DNA of 64,000 nt from the NCBI GenBank assembly GCA_026985075.1, contig JALSQX010000104.1, positions 34,774 to 98,773 of the forward strand. Direction: 5' to 3'. The notes beneath the pieces were generated by a model. The model searched no databases, had not been told where the DNA came from, and was given only the letters and a program-made list of their open reading frames with translations. Below are positions 35,130 to 46,166 of this stretch, one piece after another (position 1 is the stretch's first letter; every line of letters begins with the position of its first letter). A program made the translations under genes and the position numbers. The stretch comes from Blastocatellia bacterium (GTDB lineage: Bacteria > Acidobacteriota > Blastocatellia > HR10 > J050).

Positions 35130-35292
35130 GTCAGTTCTCTGGGTCGTTCAGCGTCGGAGAGGAGATGAGGGATGTATTCATTGGAGCCCAGCCACCACCG
35201 GCGCCGTTCGCCGAATGAGCAGGAGGGGGTGGGCCGTTGATCGGTCGGTTGAAAGGATCGTTCGATGACACTATGAGATCAAGGAGGGGAAT

Positions 35293-35823
35293 ATGGCCAG
35301 TCTCACAGATCGCATGATTCGCGCTGCCAAGTTGGACGTGAACCTGTATGAAGAAGTGGAGGCCGATCCTCAAGCCATGGGCCAGGCCATGACCGTGGTC
35401 GTTCTCTCCAGTGTTGCCGCAGGCATCGGTAGTGGGCGCGGGCTCGGCGGCATCATCGGTGGAGCGGTGGTCGCCCTGATTGGATGGTTCATCTGGGCGT
35501 ATATCACCTACTTTGTGGGTACGCGATTGCTGCCCGAGCCGCAAACGCACGCCGATCATGGCCAGTTGCTTCGCACCATCGGTTTCTCCAGCGCCCCCGG
35601 CGTCATTCGCGTCTTCGGATTCATCCCTTTGTTGGGAGCGCTGATTCACTTGATCGCCGGCGTGTGGATGCTCATCGCCATGGTCATCGCCGTCAGGCAG
35701 GCGCTCGATTATACGAGCACGGGACGGGCCGTGGGCGTGTGCCTGATTGGATGGCTCATCTATATGATCGCCTTCGCCCTGCTCGGCGCTTTGTTCGGGG
35801 GGCTGGTCAGGCCGTTTCAATGA
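35293..35823 (+). CDS. YIP1-family membrane protein
   Basis: This 176-aa protein has about five hydrophobic segments, including TVVVLSSVAAGIGSG, GGAVVALIGWFIWAYITYFV and LIAGVWMLIAMVIAV, with the YIP1-like TIGFSSAPGVIRVFGFIPLL loop. In bacteria the function of YIP1 proteins is unknown. AAGGAGGGG precedes the start. It ends 3 bp before the 3' end of the convergent gene. Confidence 0.75.
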   Translation: MASLTDRMIRAAKLDVNLYEEVEADPQAMGQAMTVVVLSSVAAGIGSGRGLGGIIGGAVVALIGWFIWAYITYFVGTRLLPEPQTHADHGQLLRTIGFSSAPGVIRVFGFIPLLGALIHLIAGVWMLIAMVIAVRQALDYTSTGRAVGVCLIGWLIYMIAFALLGALFGGLVRPFQ

Positions 35824-35826
35824 GAA

Positions 35827-36906
35827 TTATGGCGGCGAGTTCTCGGGGATGACCTGGAGTTCGGCTTCGAATTTGCGGTAGCGGCGGAACTCGATGACGT
35901 TGCGGGTGTAGTAGCGTTCGCGGTCCCGCCCGAGGAGCACTTCGGCGCGAACGGGCAGGAGATAGCGCTCTCCGGCGATCGTGACCCAATCGTATTCCAC
36001 GGCGTTTTCGGCCAATGTGATGGGGAATCCAGGCGGGATGTCATCGTGAGAGAGTTCCAGCCGGAGCACCCGTTGCGTCTCCACATCGATCCACACACTC
36101 CCCTGGAATCCTGAGACGATGGTCTGGCCACTATTCTTGTCGGTGATATGACTCTTGGAGTAGCGGGTGAGGACGCGAAAATCATAGACGACCGTGGGGC
36201 GTCCGCGAAATGTCTCATGCCCCACCTCCTTGAATGTGGCATGAGATTGCGGGGCGAACACTCCGGCGAGCAGTGAGCCGAGTTCTCCCGTGGACGTCGA
36301 GCCGCCTAATTCTTCGTATGAGAGCGTGGTCGGCGCTCCATTGATGCGCAGGAGCTTGAACGATTCGCCACTATCCGTTCGATAGGTGAGTTCGATTTCC
36401 AGCCGATCTTGTCGTTGCCAGTCCGTCATCCCCGGAGTTCGGACGTAACGAGTGACGATTTGGGTGACAACGAAGTTCGGGAGTTCTCTGACGTACTGGA
36501 GGGCGTGATATCGCGCGCGCTCGATGAGAGAATCTTGACGAGATGCGGGCACGTGGGTCTCTTGCGACACTGCTTGGGGCGGGATGGTGGAGGAAGGCGC
36601 TTCAGAAGAAGAAAGACGCTTGCGCGCTGTCGCTCGGCTGGCGCGTTTGATGGCTCCGAGCAAGAAAGAGCGAGCGCCCGCCCGCCGGAACTCATCCAGC
36701 ATCCGATCGTCGACGATGAACTTGAGACCGCGGCGTTCGACGATGGCGGCGATCTCCGCCTGGGTGATCTCTCGGTGGCGCGCGCGATCGAGGAGCTGAA
36801 GGAGTTCCTGTTTGCTGAGAGGCTCAGATGCATCCTGACCCAGCCCGCGATCGAGGGTGAGACCGAGGCAACACACCAACAGGAATGCCATCGTCGCCTT
36901 CTTCAT
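35827..36906 (-). CDS. Exported protein with lipoprotein-sorting-like beta domain
   Basis: This 359-aa protein opens MKKATMAFLLVCCLGLTLDR with a signal peptide, then a helical Glu/Arg-rich region (~25-100). A beta-rich domain follows (TDSGESFKLLRINGAPTTLS, VGHETFRGRPTVVYDFRVLT, GSVWIDVETQRVLRLELSHD) that reads like the LolA/LolB-type outer membrane lipoprotein-sorting fold common in acidobacterial secreted proteins. I cut the frame to this start because 95 upstream residues are unlike protein. Function is not known. Confidence 0.65.
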   Translation of the reverse strand: MKKATMAFLLVCCLGLTLDRGLGQDASEPLSKQELLQLLDRARHREITQAEIAAIVERRGLKFIVDDRMLDEFRRAGARSFLLGAIKRASRATARKRLSSSEAPSSTIPPQAVSQETHVPASRQDSLIERARYHALQYVRELPNFVVTQIVTRYVRTPGMTDWQRQDRLEIELTYRTDSGESFKLLRINGAPTTLSYEELGGSTSTGELGSLLAGVFAPQSHATFKEVGHETFRGRPTVVYDFRVLTRYSKSHITDKNSGQTIVSGFQGSVWIDVETQRVLRLELSHDDIPPGFPITLAENAVEYDWVTIAGERYLLPVRAEVLLGRDRERYYTRNVIEFRRYRKFEAELQVIPENSPP

Positions 36907-37200
36907 GGTCCTGCTCAGTACCAAGTGTAATCGAAGCCGTCGCCTTCGTTCAATCTCCCATTGTGAAAAGAGGGTGTTGTCGGGCGATTCATCGCTCGCC
37001 CGACGCCCCATCCCGCGCGACGACTTCTCGCCGCCACGCTCCATTGTGCGCTGCAGGCACATCTCCATAGGCGATCTTATCGAGGAGGCTTTTGGCGAGG
37101 GATTCATGAGCGGACGATCTCTGTTCTGCCATTGGCGCCCTTCCCATTCATCGGGGTTCGAAGGCGATCTCGTCGAAAGGCCCATGCCCATTTATGTCTT

Positions 37201-37250
37201 GCCGAGGCGCCGAAGATCGAACCGATGAGGGGCGATCTGAGCGCCTCGGC
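37201..37250 (-). terminator. Hairpin downstream of the M16 peptidase genes
   Basis: GCCGAGGCGC (37201-37210) and GCGCCTCGGC (37241-37250) form a 10-bp stem with an inner AGATCG/CGATCT stem (37214-37219, 37233-37238). It sits 13 bp past the stop of the M16 operon on its strand. No T-tract follows, so termination is inferred from position and shape. Confidence 0.55.
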
Positions 37251-37262
37251 GGAGTGATCATA

Positions 37263-39410
37263 TCAGCCTTCTGGTTTCTCGAACAAGGATTCATCGATTT
37301 CGGGATTGATCTCCACTTCGCGGACGGTGAAGGCGAACAGTTTAACGCCGTTTTGGAAGATGGTGACCTGATGGGGGACTTGAATGCCCTCCACAGCCCG
37401 GTAATCGGCGTAAGTCTCTTCCAGTTGTTGTCCTCGTACCTGGTACCGTGTTTTGAGGACGAGATGGGTGCGGGGATCAATGAAGAATTCGGTCGTGTGT
37501 CCCTCGGCATCGGAGACGGCGACGACCCGCGCCGGTGTCCCCGCGACCTCTGCGTCGGCCAATGGTCGAACGCGATAACCCGGCTGATGAATCTGTCGCA
37601 GCATCTGGAAGCCGTACTTGCTGGACTCTTTCATCTGTTCGGTCTGATCGCGCACTTGTCCAGCCATACTCATCCAACCGACCTGGCCATTGAATCCCTG
37701 AACCAGGGTTCCAAAAGGCAGGGCGAATTCCAGGCGCATCTTCTCGGGCAGAACGGTGTAGTTGACGATCGAAGGTACGGGGATTTCCTGAGATGCACCC
37801 GGGGGAGAGATGGTTCCCGTGCCACGCGTGATCTGCGATTTCTGATGAATGAAAGCGTCGCCGCCCAGCGCTTGAATCGTCGCCTCCAGAATGGTCATTG
37901 CCCGGGCGCGCGCGGCTTTGCTCACTGGACCGGCGAGCACTTCGTTTTTCTTTCGCTTCAGGTCGGGTTGAAGCAGATCCAAATCGCTATAGGCGATCTT
38001 GTGCACCGTGGGGAACTTCTGTTTCAACTCGGCTTCGAAGACCTTGGCATTGCCCACCAGAACGATGACCGAACGATCGGGATGAATCCTGGTCTTGGCG
38101 AAGGTCATCACCTGTTCGGCGGTGACGGCGCGAAGGCGATCGCGATACGTCTCCAGATACTCTTTTCCGTAACCGTAGAACAGGGCGTCGAGGACCTGGG
38201 TGGCGATACCACCGGGCGTTTCGATCTGAAGCGGGAACGCACCGGTGAGGTAGGCCTTACGAGCTCGAAGTTCGTCGGCGGCCACCGGTTCGGTTCGGAT
38301 GCGGTTGAGTTCCTGAAAGATGGCGTCGACGGCTTCTACGGTGGACTCGGTCTTGGTGTAGGTGTTGATCCAGAAATATCCGGGCTGCAGTCGCTCGGCG
38401 AATTGGCTATAGGCGCCATAGGTCAATCCGCGCCGACTCCGGATCTCTCGAAACAGTCGTCCTCCTGATCCCCCACCGAAGACGGCGTTGAACACTTGAG
38501 CCACGAAATACTCGGGATCCGTCCGCGCGATTCCCACGTGTCCGATGCGGATCTCTGTTTGTACGGCGTCGGGTTTATCAATGATGAGGATTTGAGGCGC
38601 TCGCCGGTCAGACGTGGCGAATGGAGGCAGAGGCGGCGGCGATGAAGCTTCCCATCCGCCGAGATATTTCTCCACCGTGGCGAATGCTTCGGTTGGACGC
38701 ACATCGCCCACGATGGCGATGATGGCCGTATTGGGGCGATAATGAGTGCGATGGAACTGAACCAGGTCCTGGCGCTGAATGGCGCGGACCGAAGTCGGCG
38801 TCCCACCGAGCGGTCGAGCATAGGGATGTTGGCCGAAGACGAGTCGATGAAAGGCGGCGGCAGCCAGGAACTTGGGATCTTGCATCTGGATGCGCAGACC
38901 GCTGAGCGCCTGTTTTCGCCAGCGCTCGATTTCTTCATCCTGGAAAACGGGATGAAGAACAACATCAGCGAGCAGTTCCATACCCAGATCCAGATGGTCG
39001 GACGTCACCGCCGCACTGACGAAGGTGCTATCCCATCCAGCGCCGGCATCGAGCTGGCCGCCGATGAAATCAATCGCCCGAGCAATGTCCTGTGCCGATC
39101 GGGTCTGGGTTCCCTGGTCGAGCAGTGCCGCCGTCGCTTGAGCCACTCCCGGTTTCTCCGGCGGATCGTAAATCGCTCCGGCTCTCAGGAGCAATCGGAG
39201 GCTCACCGCCGGCTGCTCATGATGTTCGATCACCACAACGCGCAATCCATTAGGGAGCGTCTTTTGCTCAAACGCGGGGAATTGAATGGGTGCCGGCGGT
39301 TGTGGTGAGGGGGGAACCGGTCGGGGGGATTGCTGGGCCGACCCCCGGCCGGGCATCCCGAGAATGCTCGCTGTGAGCGTCAGAAAAAGAAGGCCATTTC
39401 TCCGTTTCAT
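37263..39410 (-). CDS. M16-family peptidase homologue, non-catalytic subunit, with C-terminal LolA-like domain
   Basis: This 715-aa protein starts with a signal peptide (MKRRNGLLFLTLTASILGMP). Its first ~470 residues contain two M16 folds (LPNGLRVVVIEHHEQPAVSL, FGGGSGGRLFREIRSRRGLT). The zinc motif HxxEH is absent: the expected position reads GVAQATAALLDQGT. This is therefore the inactive partner, like MPP-alpha. Residues ~500-715 form a separate beta domain (NYTVLPEKMRLEFALPFGTL, FFIDPRTHLVLKTRYQVRGQ) resembling lipoprotein-sorting proteins. It overlaps the catalytic gene by 4 bp. The fusion is unusual. Confidence 0.88.
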   Translation of the reverse strand: MKRRNGLLFLTLTASILGMPGRGSAQQSPRPVPPSPQPPAPIQFPAFEQKTLPNGLRVVVIEHHEQPAVSLRLLLRAGAIYDPPEKPGVAQATAALLDQGTQTRSAQDIARAIDFIGGQLDAGAGWDSTFVSAAVTSDHLDLGMELLADVVLHPVFQDEEIERWRKQALSGLRIQMQDPKFLAAAAFHRLVFGQHPYARPLGGTPTSVRAIQRQDLVQFHRTHYRPNTAIIAIVGDVRPTEAFATVEKYLGGWEASSPPPLPPFATSDRRAPQILIIDKPDAVQTEIRIGHVGIARTDPEYFVAQVFNAVFGGGSGGRLFREIRSRRGLTYGAYSQFAERLQPGYFWINTYTKTESTVEAVDAIFQELNRIRTEPVAADELRARKAYLTGAFPLQIETPGGIATQVLDALFYGYGKEYLETYRDRLRAVTAEQVMTFAKTRIHPDRSVIVLVGNAKVFEAELKQKFPTVHKIAYSDLDLLQPDLKRKKNEVLAGPVSKAARARAMTILEATIQALGGDAFIHQKSQITRGTGTISPPGASQEIPVPSIVNYTVLPEKMRLEFALPFGTLVQGFNGQVGWMSMAGQVRDQTEQMKESSKYGFQMLRQIHQPGYRVRPLADAEVAGTPARVVAVSDAEGHTTEFFIDPRTHLVLKTRYQVRGQQLEETYADYRAVEGIQVPHQVTIFQNGVKLFAFTVREVEINPEIDESLFEKPEG

Positions 39411-40822
39411 CGTTCTTGCTCCTCCCGTTTTTCGCCATCGCGCTTTGTCCGCCGACGTTCCGACGTCCGATCTCCTTTCCGGCGCAGGGCTTCGGGTAAC
39501 ATATAGACGACGGTGCGATTCTGCTCGGTAAAATACGTTCGTGCTACGCGCTGGACATCAGCGGCGGTGATTTTCTGGTATCGCGCCAGTTGTTTGTTGA
39601 TCAGCGTCACCTCGCCGAGAATGACGGCGGCTTGTCCAATGGCGCTGGCTTTCTGCTGCACCGATTGTCGTCCGAACACGAGCTCGGCGACGAACTGATT
39701 CTTGGCTTTCTCCAACTCCTGCTGGCTGACGGGCTCCCGTTTGAGTCGCTCGATCTCCTGGAGCAGTGCTCGTTCACCCCGCTCGGCCGACTGCCCTTGG
39801 TTCATGATGGCGAAGAAGGCGAACACTCCAGGATCCTCCAGGGCCAGCGTTTGCCCGGCGGCCGCGATGGCCAGTTGTTTCTCATATACCAGTGTGCGAT
39901 AGAGGCGCGAACTTTGACCGGCACTGAGTATGTTGCTGGCCACATTGAGGGCGTAGATGTCAGGATGCCCGTCCTGTGGAACGTGATACGTGATGATGAC
40001 GGCGGGCAAGGGAGCCTTGGAGTCGTATTCGGTGACTCGACGTTCGCCTTTTTGTGGAGGCTCGGACGGTCGCTGACGAGGAATCGGCTTGCCGCGAGGA
40101 ATGGATCCGAAATACCGTTTGACCCATTTCATGGCTTGTCGAGGGCGGAAGTCGCCGGCGATGATCAAGGTGGCGTTATTGGGGACGTAGTAGAGCTGGT
40201 GGAATTCGCGCACGTCGGCGAGGCTGGCGGCGTTCAAATCTTTCATCGAGCCGATGGGGGGTCGACGATAAGGGTGGACTTTGTAAGTCGCCGCCAGGAT
40301 GACTTCCAACAGGCGCCCGAACGGCGGATTCTCCACTCGCAGACGCCGTTCTTCTTTCACCACATCGCGTTCGGCTCGGAAGTTCTCCTCGGTGATGCGC
40401 AACGACCGCATGCGGTCGGCTTCCAGCCAGAGCATGCGCTCCAGGTAATTGCTGGGAAATGTCTCCCAGTATACGGTCGCATCGAAGGTCGTGTAGGCAT
40501 TGTATCGACCGCCGATATCCTGTACATATCGCCCGTGCTCTTCCGGACCGACGTGCTCAGATCCCTGGAACATCATATGCTCGAATAAATGGGCGAACCC
40601 GGTGCGACCCGGCCGCTCGTCTTTCGAGCCCACGTGATACCAGATCTGCAGGTTAATGACCGGCGCCGAGTGATCTTCGTGCAGCAGGACGGTCAGCCCA
40701 TTATCCAGCCTGTGTCTGGTAACCTGGAGAACTGGCGGGGTGATCTCTGCCGCGATGAATCCCGGTCTGAGGAAGACCAGTCCTACAGTCAGCATGAAAA
40801 CCGAGAGTACCTTTTTCGACAT
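39407..40822 (-). CDS. M16-family zinc metallopeptidase, catalytic subunit
   Basis: This 471-aa exported protease opens MSKKVLSVFMLTVGLVFLRP (signal peptide). It holds the inverted zinc motif in GFAHLFEHMMFQGSEH (HxxEH, with the downstream Glu within ERDVVKEERRLRVENP). The second domain has the GQSSRLYRTLVYEKQLAIAA R/Y motif. Members degrade short or misfolded peptides in the periplasm. GGAGGAAAGC precedes the start at 40822; the extra upstream residues are rejected. It is followed by the non-catalytic partner with overlapping stop/start, so a heterodimer is likely. Confidence 0.93.
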   Translation of the reverse strand: MSKKVLSVFMLTVGLVFLRPGFIAAEITPPVLQVTRHRLDNGLTVLLHEDHSAPVINLQIWYHVGSKDERPGRTGFAHLFEHMMFQGSEHVGPEEHGRYVQDIGGRYNAYTTFDATVYWETFPSNYLERMLWLEADRMRSLRITEENFRAERDVVKEERRLRVENPPFGRLLEVILAATYKVHPYRRPPIGSMKDLNAASLADVREFHQLYYVPNNATLIIAGDFRPRQAMKWVKRYFGSIPRGKPIPRQRPSEPPQKGERRVTEYDSKAPLPAVIITYHVPQDGHPDIYALNVASNILSAGQSSRLYRTLVYEKQLAIAAAGQTLALEDPGVFAFFAIMNQGQSAERGERALLQEIERLKREPVSQQELEKAKNQFVAELVFGRQSVQQKASAIGQAAVILGEVTLINKQLARYQKITAADVQRVARTYFTEQNRTVVYMLPEALRRKGDRTSERRRTKRDGEKREEQER

Positions 40823-41343
40823 GCTTTCCTCCGTGTGAAATTCCCGCTCCTGATCGATCAATCCAACTTCGGTGACTCAGCCCAAGAGATCAGCGTGGTT
40901 GATCTCGTGGAAGCAGGTTCCCTAGTGTACACCAAAGCGCGAGTAAAATCCATGCGTCAGTCGAGCCAGCGCGCCCGCCGGAGGTGGAGAGCTCCCCAGG
41001 AATGCTGGGAGGCTTGCCGAGGTCCGCGTCTCAGGAAGCAACCTTTGCTACCACTATGAGCCTGGGAAGAGGGACCATTGTCGGCGCGGATATCCGTCGA
41101 GAACTCTGATTGTCGCAGGGAGGATGAGCGGCGGCCCGTGGCGGATGACGGTTCATGGAGATCCGGAGTGGCTTCGTCGAATCATTGAGCATCCCATTGC
41201 TGGTTCTTCCGCATGTGGGCGCGCCGAGCTGCTGCCGAGTGAAGTCATGGTTTGACCATCGCCAGGTGGGAATGAGTGTGGAGCAGGGCCCATGTTTCGC
41301 GTATAATTGCTGGTTGACATTTCACTCGGGCTGGAAAAAGAAC
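40823..41343. other. Intergenic region between divergent M16 and ComEC-like genes
   Basis: No gene is supported. TATAAT at 41302-41307 is a possible -10 for the hydrolase gene, with a weak -35 (TGGAGC). A TTGACA at 41314 has no matching -10. Confidence 0.4.
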
Positions 41344-43335
41344 ATGAAGAAAAGACTTATCCTGGGATGGTTCATCCTCGGCAGCGTTTTCCTTTCCGCC
41401 CCCTTCATTCGCTCCCAGCAAGCCTCATTGCGCATCTACTTCATTGATGTCGGTCAGGGGCACGCCGTGCTCATCGTTTCCCCCGCGGGGAAGACGATGT
41501 TAATCGATGGAGGACCAGATGGAGCGGGCAGCGCCGCCATCGTCCCGTTGATGGAGAGCCTTGGTCTCGATCACTTGGACGTGATGGTGGCCACTCATTA
41601 CGATGGAGATCATATTGGCGGGTTGGATGAAGTGGCCGCCGCCTTCCCGCCGACCATCGCCTACGATAGCGGCGATCTGACGGCGCCGCAAAACAGCTTC
41701 TTCTTCCAGTATCGAAATGCTGTCGCTCCCCAGCGTCGACAGATGCGTCCCGGGACCGTCATCGATCTCGGCGACGGCGCCAGAGCGACCTGCATCGTGG
41801 TCAATGGACAATTGATCAGTGGCGGTCGGGTGGGCATTTTTGGTCGTCACGATCCACTGGACCAATTGGATAACAGCGCGTGCATCGGATTGCTCATTCA
41901 ATATGGGGGATTCGACCTGTTCATTTCCGGCGATCTCACCGGCGGCGGCAATAATACCACCGATGTGGAGTCGATCGTCGGTCAACTGGTCGGCGATGTC
42001 GACGTGCTCCAGCTCAACCACCACGGCAGCCGGACGGGAAGCAATCCCACGTTCCTGAGCCTGTTGAGAGCAGAAGTGGGCATCGTACAGGTCGGGCGGG
42101 ATAATCCATTCGGTCATCCCGCGGTGCAGGTCATTGATCGCTTCATCAATACGACGCCGACCAGCGGCGTGCGGCCTTTCCCGCCGGATGGGGATTTCAC
42201 GCCCAATCGCCCGCCCTTCGTTTTTCAGACCGAGTTCAGTCCGCCGGGTAGCAGTGTGAGCCATCAAGGGGTCGTCGCTCGAGGTACGATCCTCATCGAG
42301 ACGGATGGACGAACCTACACGGTCACCGGTGGGCGTCTCCCGCGCATTCCTTTCCCCGTGGATGGCGCCGAGGAAGGCATTCGGTCGGACTTTCCTCCGT
42401 CCATCGTACTGCAGACGTCCCCCATCGTTCCTCAAGCCGGGGAACCTTATCTCGTTCAGGCGCAGATCATCGATGATGGAGGCGTCATTGCCGGAGCGGA
42501 GTTGCGGTATCGCATCAATGGGGGTGATGAGGTCTCCATGCCATTGCGACGAGTCTCTCGCACCGATTTCATCGGGGTGATTCCAGGGCAACCCGACGGA
42601 GCGCTGGTCCAGTATGACGTGGTGGCCGAGGATGGCGAGGGACAGGTGAGCACCGTCCGGGGCGGGTATTTCGCCGGCGTGACGCCTATTGCTTCCCTTC
42701 GCCGGAACGATGACTGGGGGGTGCCCGAGTTTCTCGGATATCCGGCTCGCGTCATGGGGACGGTCACGGTGGGAACCGGCCGGTTCAGCCGCACCAACAT
42801 GGACATCTACGTCGAGGATGGGAGTGGAGGCATCAATGTCTTCGAGTTGCGAACTCAGAGCATTATCGTCGATGCGGGTGCCCGCGTCATCGTCGTTGGA
42901 CGGTTGCTATTGTTCAACGGCGTCCTCAAACTGGATGTCACCAATCCGTATCCTTACGCGCCGTTTCCTTCGCCGTTTGGGGTGACGCCCACCGGTCAGG
43001 TTGACGATCTGGTTCCTCGGACGGTCACGTTAGCCGAAATCGGTGAATCGATGGAAGGTCTTCTCGTACGAGTAGATCATGTGCGGGTAGTGGATGGTTC
43101 CATCCCGGCTCCGGGGCAAAATGGCAACCTCCGCATCACCGACGGAACGGGAGAATTGACCCTCCGCGTGCTGCGCGATACCGATATTCCGGGCATGGCT
43201 ACGCCGCACCGTCCGTTCAGCGTCATCGGCGTGGTCGGGCAATTCGATCGTTTCCGACCATTCGACAGCGGATATCAGATCCTCCCCCGGAGTCGCCAGG
43301 ATTTCATCCTCCCCTCGTCTCGCGGAGGCCGTTGA
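41344..43335 (+). CDS. Secreted ComEC/Rec2-like metallo-beta-lactamase with OB-like C-terminus
   Basis: This 663-aa exported protein has a signal peptide (ILGWFILGSVFLSAPF), then a metallo-beta-lactamase domain at about 25-330: YFIDVGQGHAVLIVSPAGKT, then the zinc loop VATHYDGDHIGGLDE (HxxxDH) and QLNHHGSRTGSNPTF. This matches the hydrolase domain of ComEC/YhfI-like proteins, which is proposed to degrade DNA strands. Residues ~345-440 hold a beta-sandwich-like region, and two OB-like segments (RVMGTVTVGTGRFSRTN; LRVLRDTDIPGMA) end the protein, suggesting nucleic-acid binding. No transmembrane ComEC core is present. The role is probably extracellular nuclease; inference. Confidence 0.85.
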   Translation: MKKRLILGWFILGSVFLSAPFIRSQQASLRIYFIDVGQGHAVLIVSPAGKTMLIDGGPDGAGSAAIVPLMESLGLDHLDVMVATHYDGDHIGGLDEVAAAFPPTIAYDSGDLTAPQNSFFFQYRNAVAPQRRQMRPGTVIDLGDGARATCIVVNGQLISGGRVGIFGRHDPLDQLDNSACIGLLIQYGGFDLFISGDLTGGGNNTTDVESIVGQLVGDVDVLQLNHHGSRTGSNPTFLSLLRAEVGIVQVGRDNPFGHPAVQVIDRFINTTPTSGVRPFPPDGDFTPNRPPFVFQTEFSPPGSSVSHQGVVARGTILIETDGRTYTVTGGRLPRIPFPVDGAEEGIRSDFPPSIVLQTSPIVPQAGEPYLVQAQIIDDGGVIAGAELRYRINGGDEVSMPLRRVSRTDFIGVIPGQPDGALVQYDVVAEDGEGQVSTVRGGYFAGVTPIASLRRNDDWGVPEFLGYPARVMGTVTVGTGRFSRTNMDIYVEDGSGGINVFELRTQSIIVDAGARVIVVGRLLLFNGVLKLDVTNPYPYAPFPSPFGVTPTGQVDDLVPRTVTLAEIGESMEGLLVRVDHVRVVDGSIPAPGQNGNLRITDGTGELTLRVLRDTDIPGMATPHRPFSVIGVVGQFDRFRPFDSGYQILPRSRQDFILPSSRGGR

Positions 43336-43347
43336 GAAGAAGAGCGA

Positions 43348-43384
43348 GGGCTACGAATGATCGGTGAAACGGCATTCGTAGCCC
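43348..43384. terminator. Bidirectional terminator hairpin
   Basis: GGGCTACGAATG and CATTCGTAGCCC form a perfect 12-bp stem with a 13-base loop, located between two convergent genes whose stops lie 12 bp either side. Confidence 0.85.
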
Positions 43385-43395
43385 CCAGGTCGCCA

Positions 43396-44544
43396 TCAAT
43401 ATCCATTGGGCATCACTTCGGCGACGCGAATGAGACAATCGCAATGCCCATCGACAAACACGATAGTGCCCAGCCCCGGCGATACGGCGCCACTGTTTTG
43501 AATGCGCAGACTGGTGAGCGGATTTCCGTCGATATCGAAGATGTTGGGAGAAGCGATGATCTCGCTTTCGGAGGCCAGGAGGGATGCCTCGCCCGTGCCG
43601 CCCCCGGCATTCCGAATGACGATGACGCCATCATCGGTTTCTCCCACGCCGAACGCATTCGTCAAGTAGATCGTCCCGTCAGGATCGACGCCGCCGCCGT
43701 TGGGACCGATATCGTCCGTTCCCAGATCCGCTTCGATGTCCGTAGCCGCCACCAGCAATGAGACGGCTCCCGTGGTGGTATCAATTTCCAGCAGATCATC
43801 GGAGGCGTCTCGGGAGGCGCTATCGGCGAGGACGAGGTGGCCGTTGGGCAGGAAGCCAATGAATCGAAAAGCGAGCGGATCGAGGAAGCCTTCGATCTCG
43901 CGAAAGGCGTCTTCGGAGACGAGTTCTTCGGCCGGCGTCTGCCCGCCGTCAGGAGCATCCACGCTGACGGTGACCACGGTATCGCCATTGATGGCGCCAA
44001 AGTTGGCTTCCAGAACCACGTAGATGGTCCGCCCGCGCACGCCGATAGTGGAGATCCCTTCCACCGACGTCTCCAGAGGTGGGCCGTCCAAGCCAGCTAA
44101 CAGCTTCGTCTCTCCCGTTTCAGGATTCACACGGAAGATCAATCCCATCTCATCGCCACTGAAATCGCTGGCGATGATGATCTGTCCATCTTCATCCACG
44201 CCGAGCGCTTGAATGGTGAGCGTGCTGGGAGCCGGCGCGGCCCCGTTGACGGCATCTACTTTCGCCTTCAGCGCGTTGGCATCGGTCACCAGAGTGAATG
44301 TCGGCGGATCGGTCGAGGGATCGATGAGGTAAACCCGTTCGTTGGTGCTGTCTGACGTGTCGGTGATCACGAAGCGGCCGTCGGCCGTCGCTGTCACTTC
44401 ATCGGGTCGAGCGACATCTGAGCCGTTGGCATCGGCAATTTGCCGGGCGGTCACCACCTGATCGATGATCACGCCTTGGGCGAGAACCCCCGAGGTGACC
44501 AGGACCAATGCGGTCATCAGGATGAACCAGGATGTTGTCTTCAT
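43396..44544 (-). CDS. Secreted beta-propeller-like protein
   Basis: This 382-aa protein has a signal peptide (MKTTSWFILMTALVLVTSGV to AQG). Repeats of the type ALGVDEDGQIIIASD, FLPNGHLVLADSAS and GGVDPDGTIYLTNAFG suggest a 5-7-blade propeller of the ScyD/NHL-like type. Blades lack obvious catalytic motifs. It ends with a CDCLIRVAEVMPNGY tail that contains a Cys pair. Ligand and partner are unknown. It has its own promoter. Confidence 0.7.
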   Translation of the reverse strand: MKTTSWFILMTALVLVTSGVLAQGVIIDQVVTARQIADANGSDVARPDEVTATADGRFVITDTSDSTNERVYLIDPSTDPPTFTLVTDANALKAKVDAVNGAAPAPSTLTIQALGVDEDGQIIIASDFSGDEMGLIFRVNPETGETKLLAGLDGPPLETSVEGISTIGVRGRTIYVVLEANFGAINGDTVVTVSVDAPDGGQTPAEELVSEDAFREIEGFLDPLAFRFIGFLPNGHLVLADSASRDASDDLLEIDTTTGAVSLLVAATDIEADLGTDDIGPNGGGVDPDGTIYLTNAFGVGETDDGVIVIRNAGGGTGEASLLASESEIIASPNIFDIDGNPLTSLRIQNSGAVSPGLGTIVFVDGHCDCLIRVAEVMPNGY

Positions 44545-44661
44545 AAGCTCTCCTCCTCAGAGTCGAGATGACAGAACGAGACGTCAGACGATGGTCGCCT
44601 CCCGACCGGTCGCCACGATCTCGCTCGTCATCCCTGCATGGTATTCGAACCGGGCTTGCTC

Positions 44662-44690
44662 ATCGTATCAGATGGGCTAACCGGGGTCAA
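44662..44690 (-). promoter_or_regulatory. Putative promoter of the propeller gene
   Basis: On the minus strand TTGACC (44690-44685), 17-bp spacer, TACGAT (44667-44662), about 118 bp before the start. Confidence 0.5.
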
Positions 44691-44740
44691 TGATGCGGCG
44701 GGCTTTCTTCGGGGCTCGGTGAAGAAGTCGTTCGGGGAGA

Positions 44741-46114
<1,374 letters not shown>

Positions 46115-46166
46115 CTAATCGAAGTGAGGGAGAGTGTCAAGCATAACAACTGACGAGAGAATAACC

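Noticed and set aside
37194..38468. Long plus-strand frame (424 aa) opposite the M16 gene
   Set aside because: Antisense to a clear M16-family gene; composition is what the GC-rich complementary strand gives by chance, and no domain is visible.
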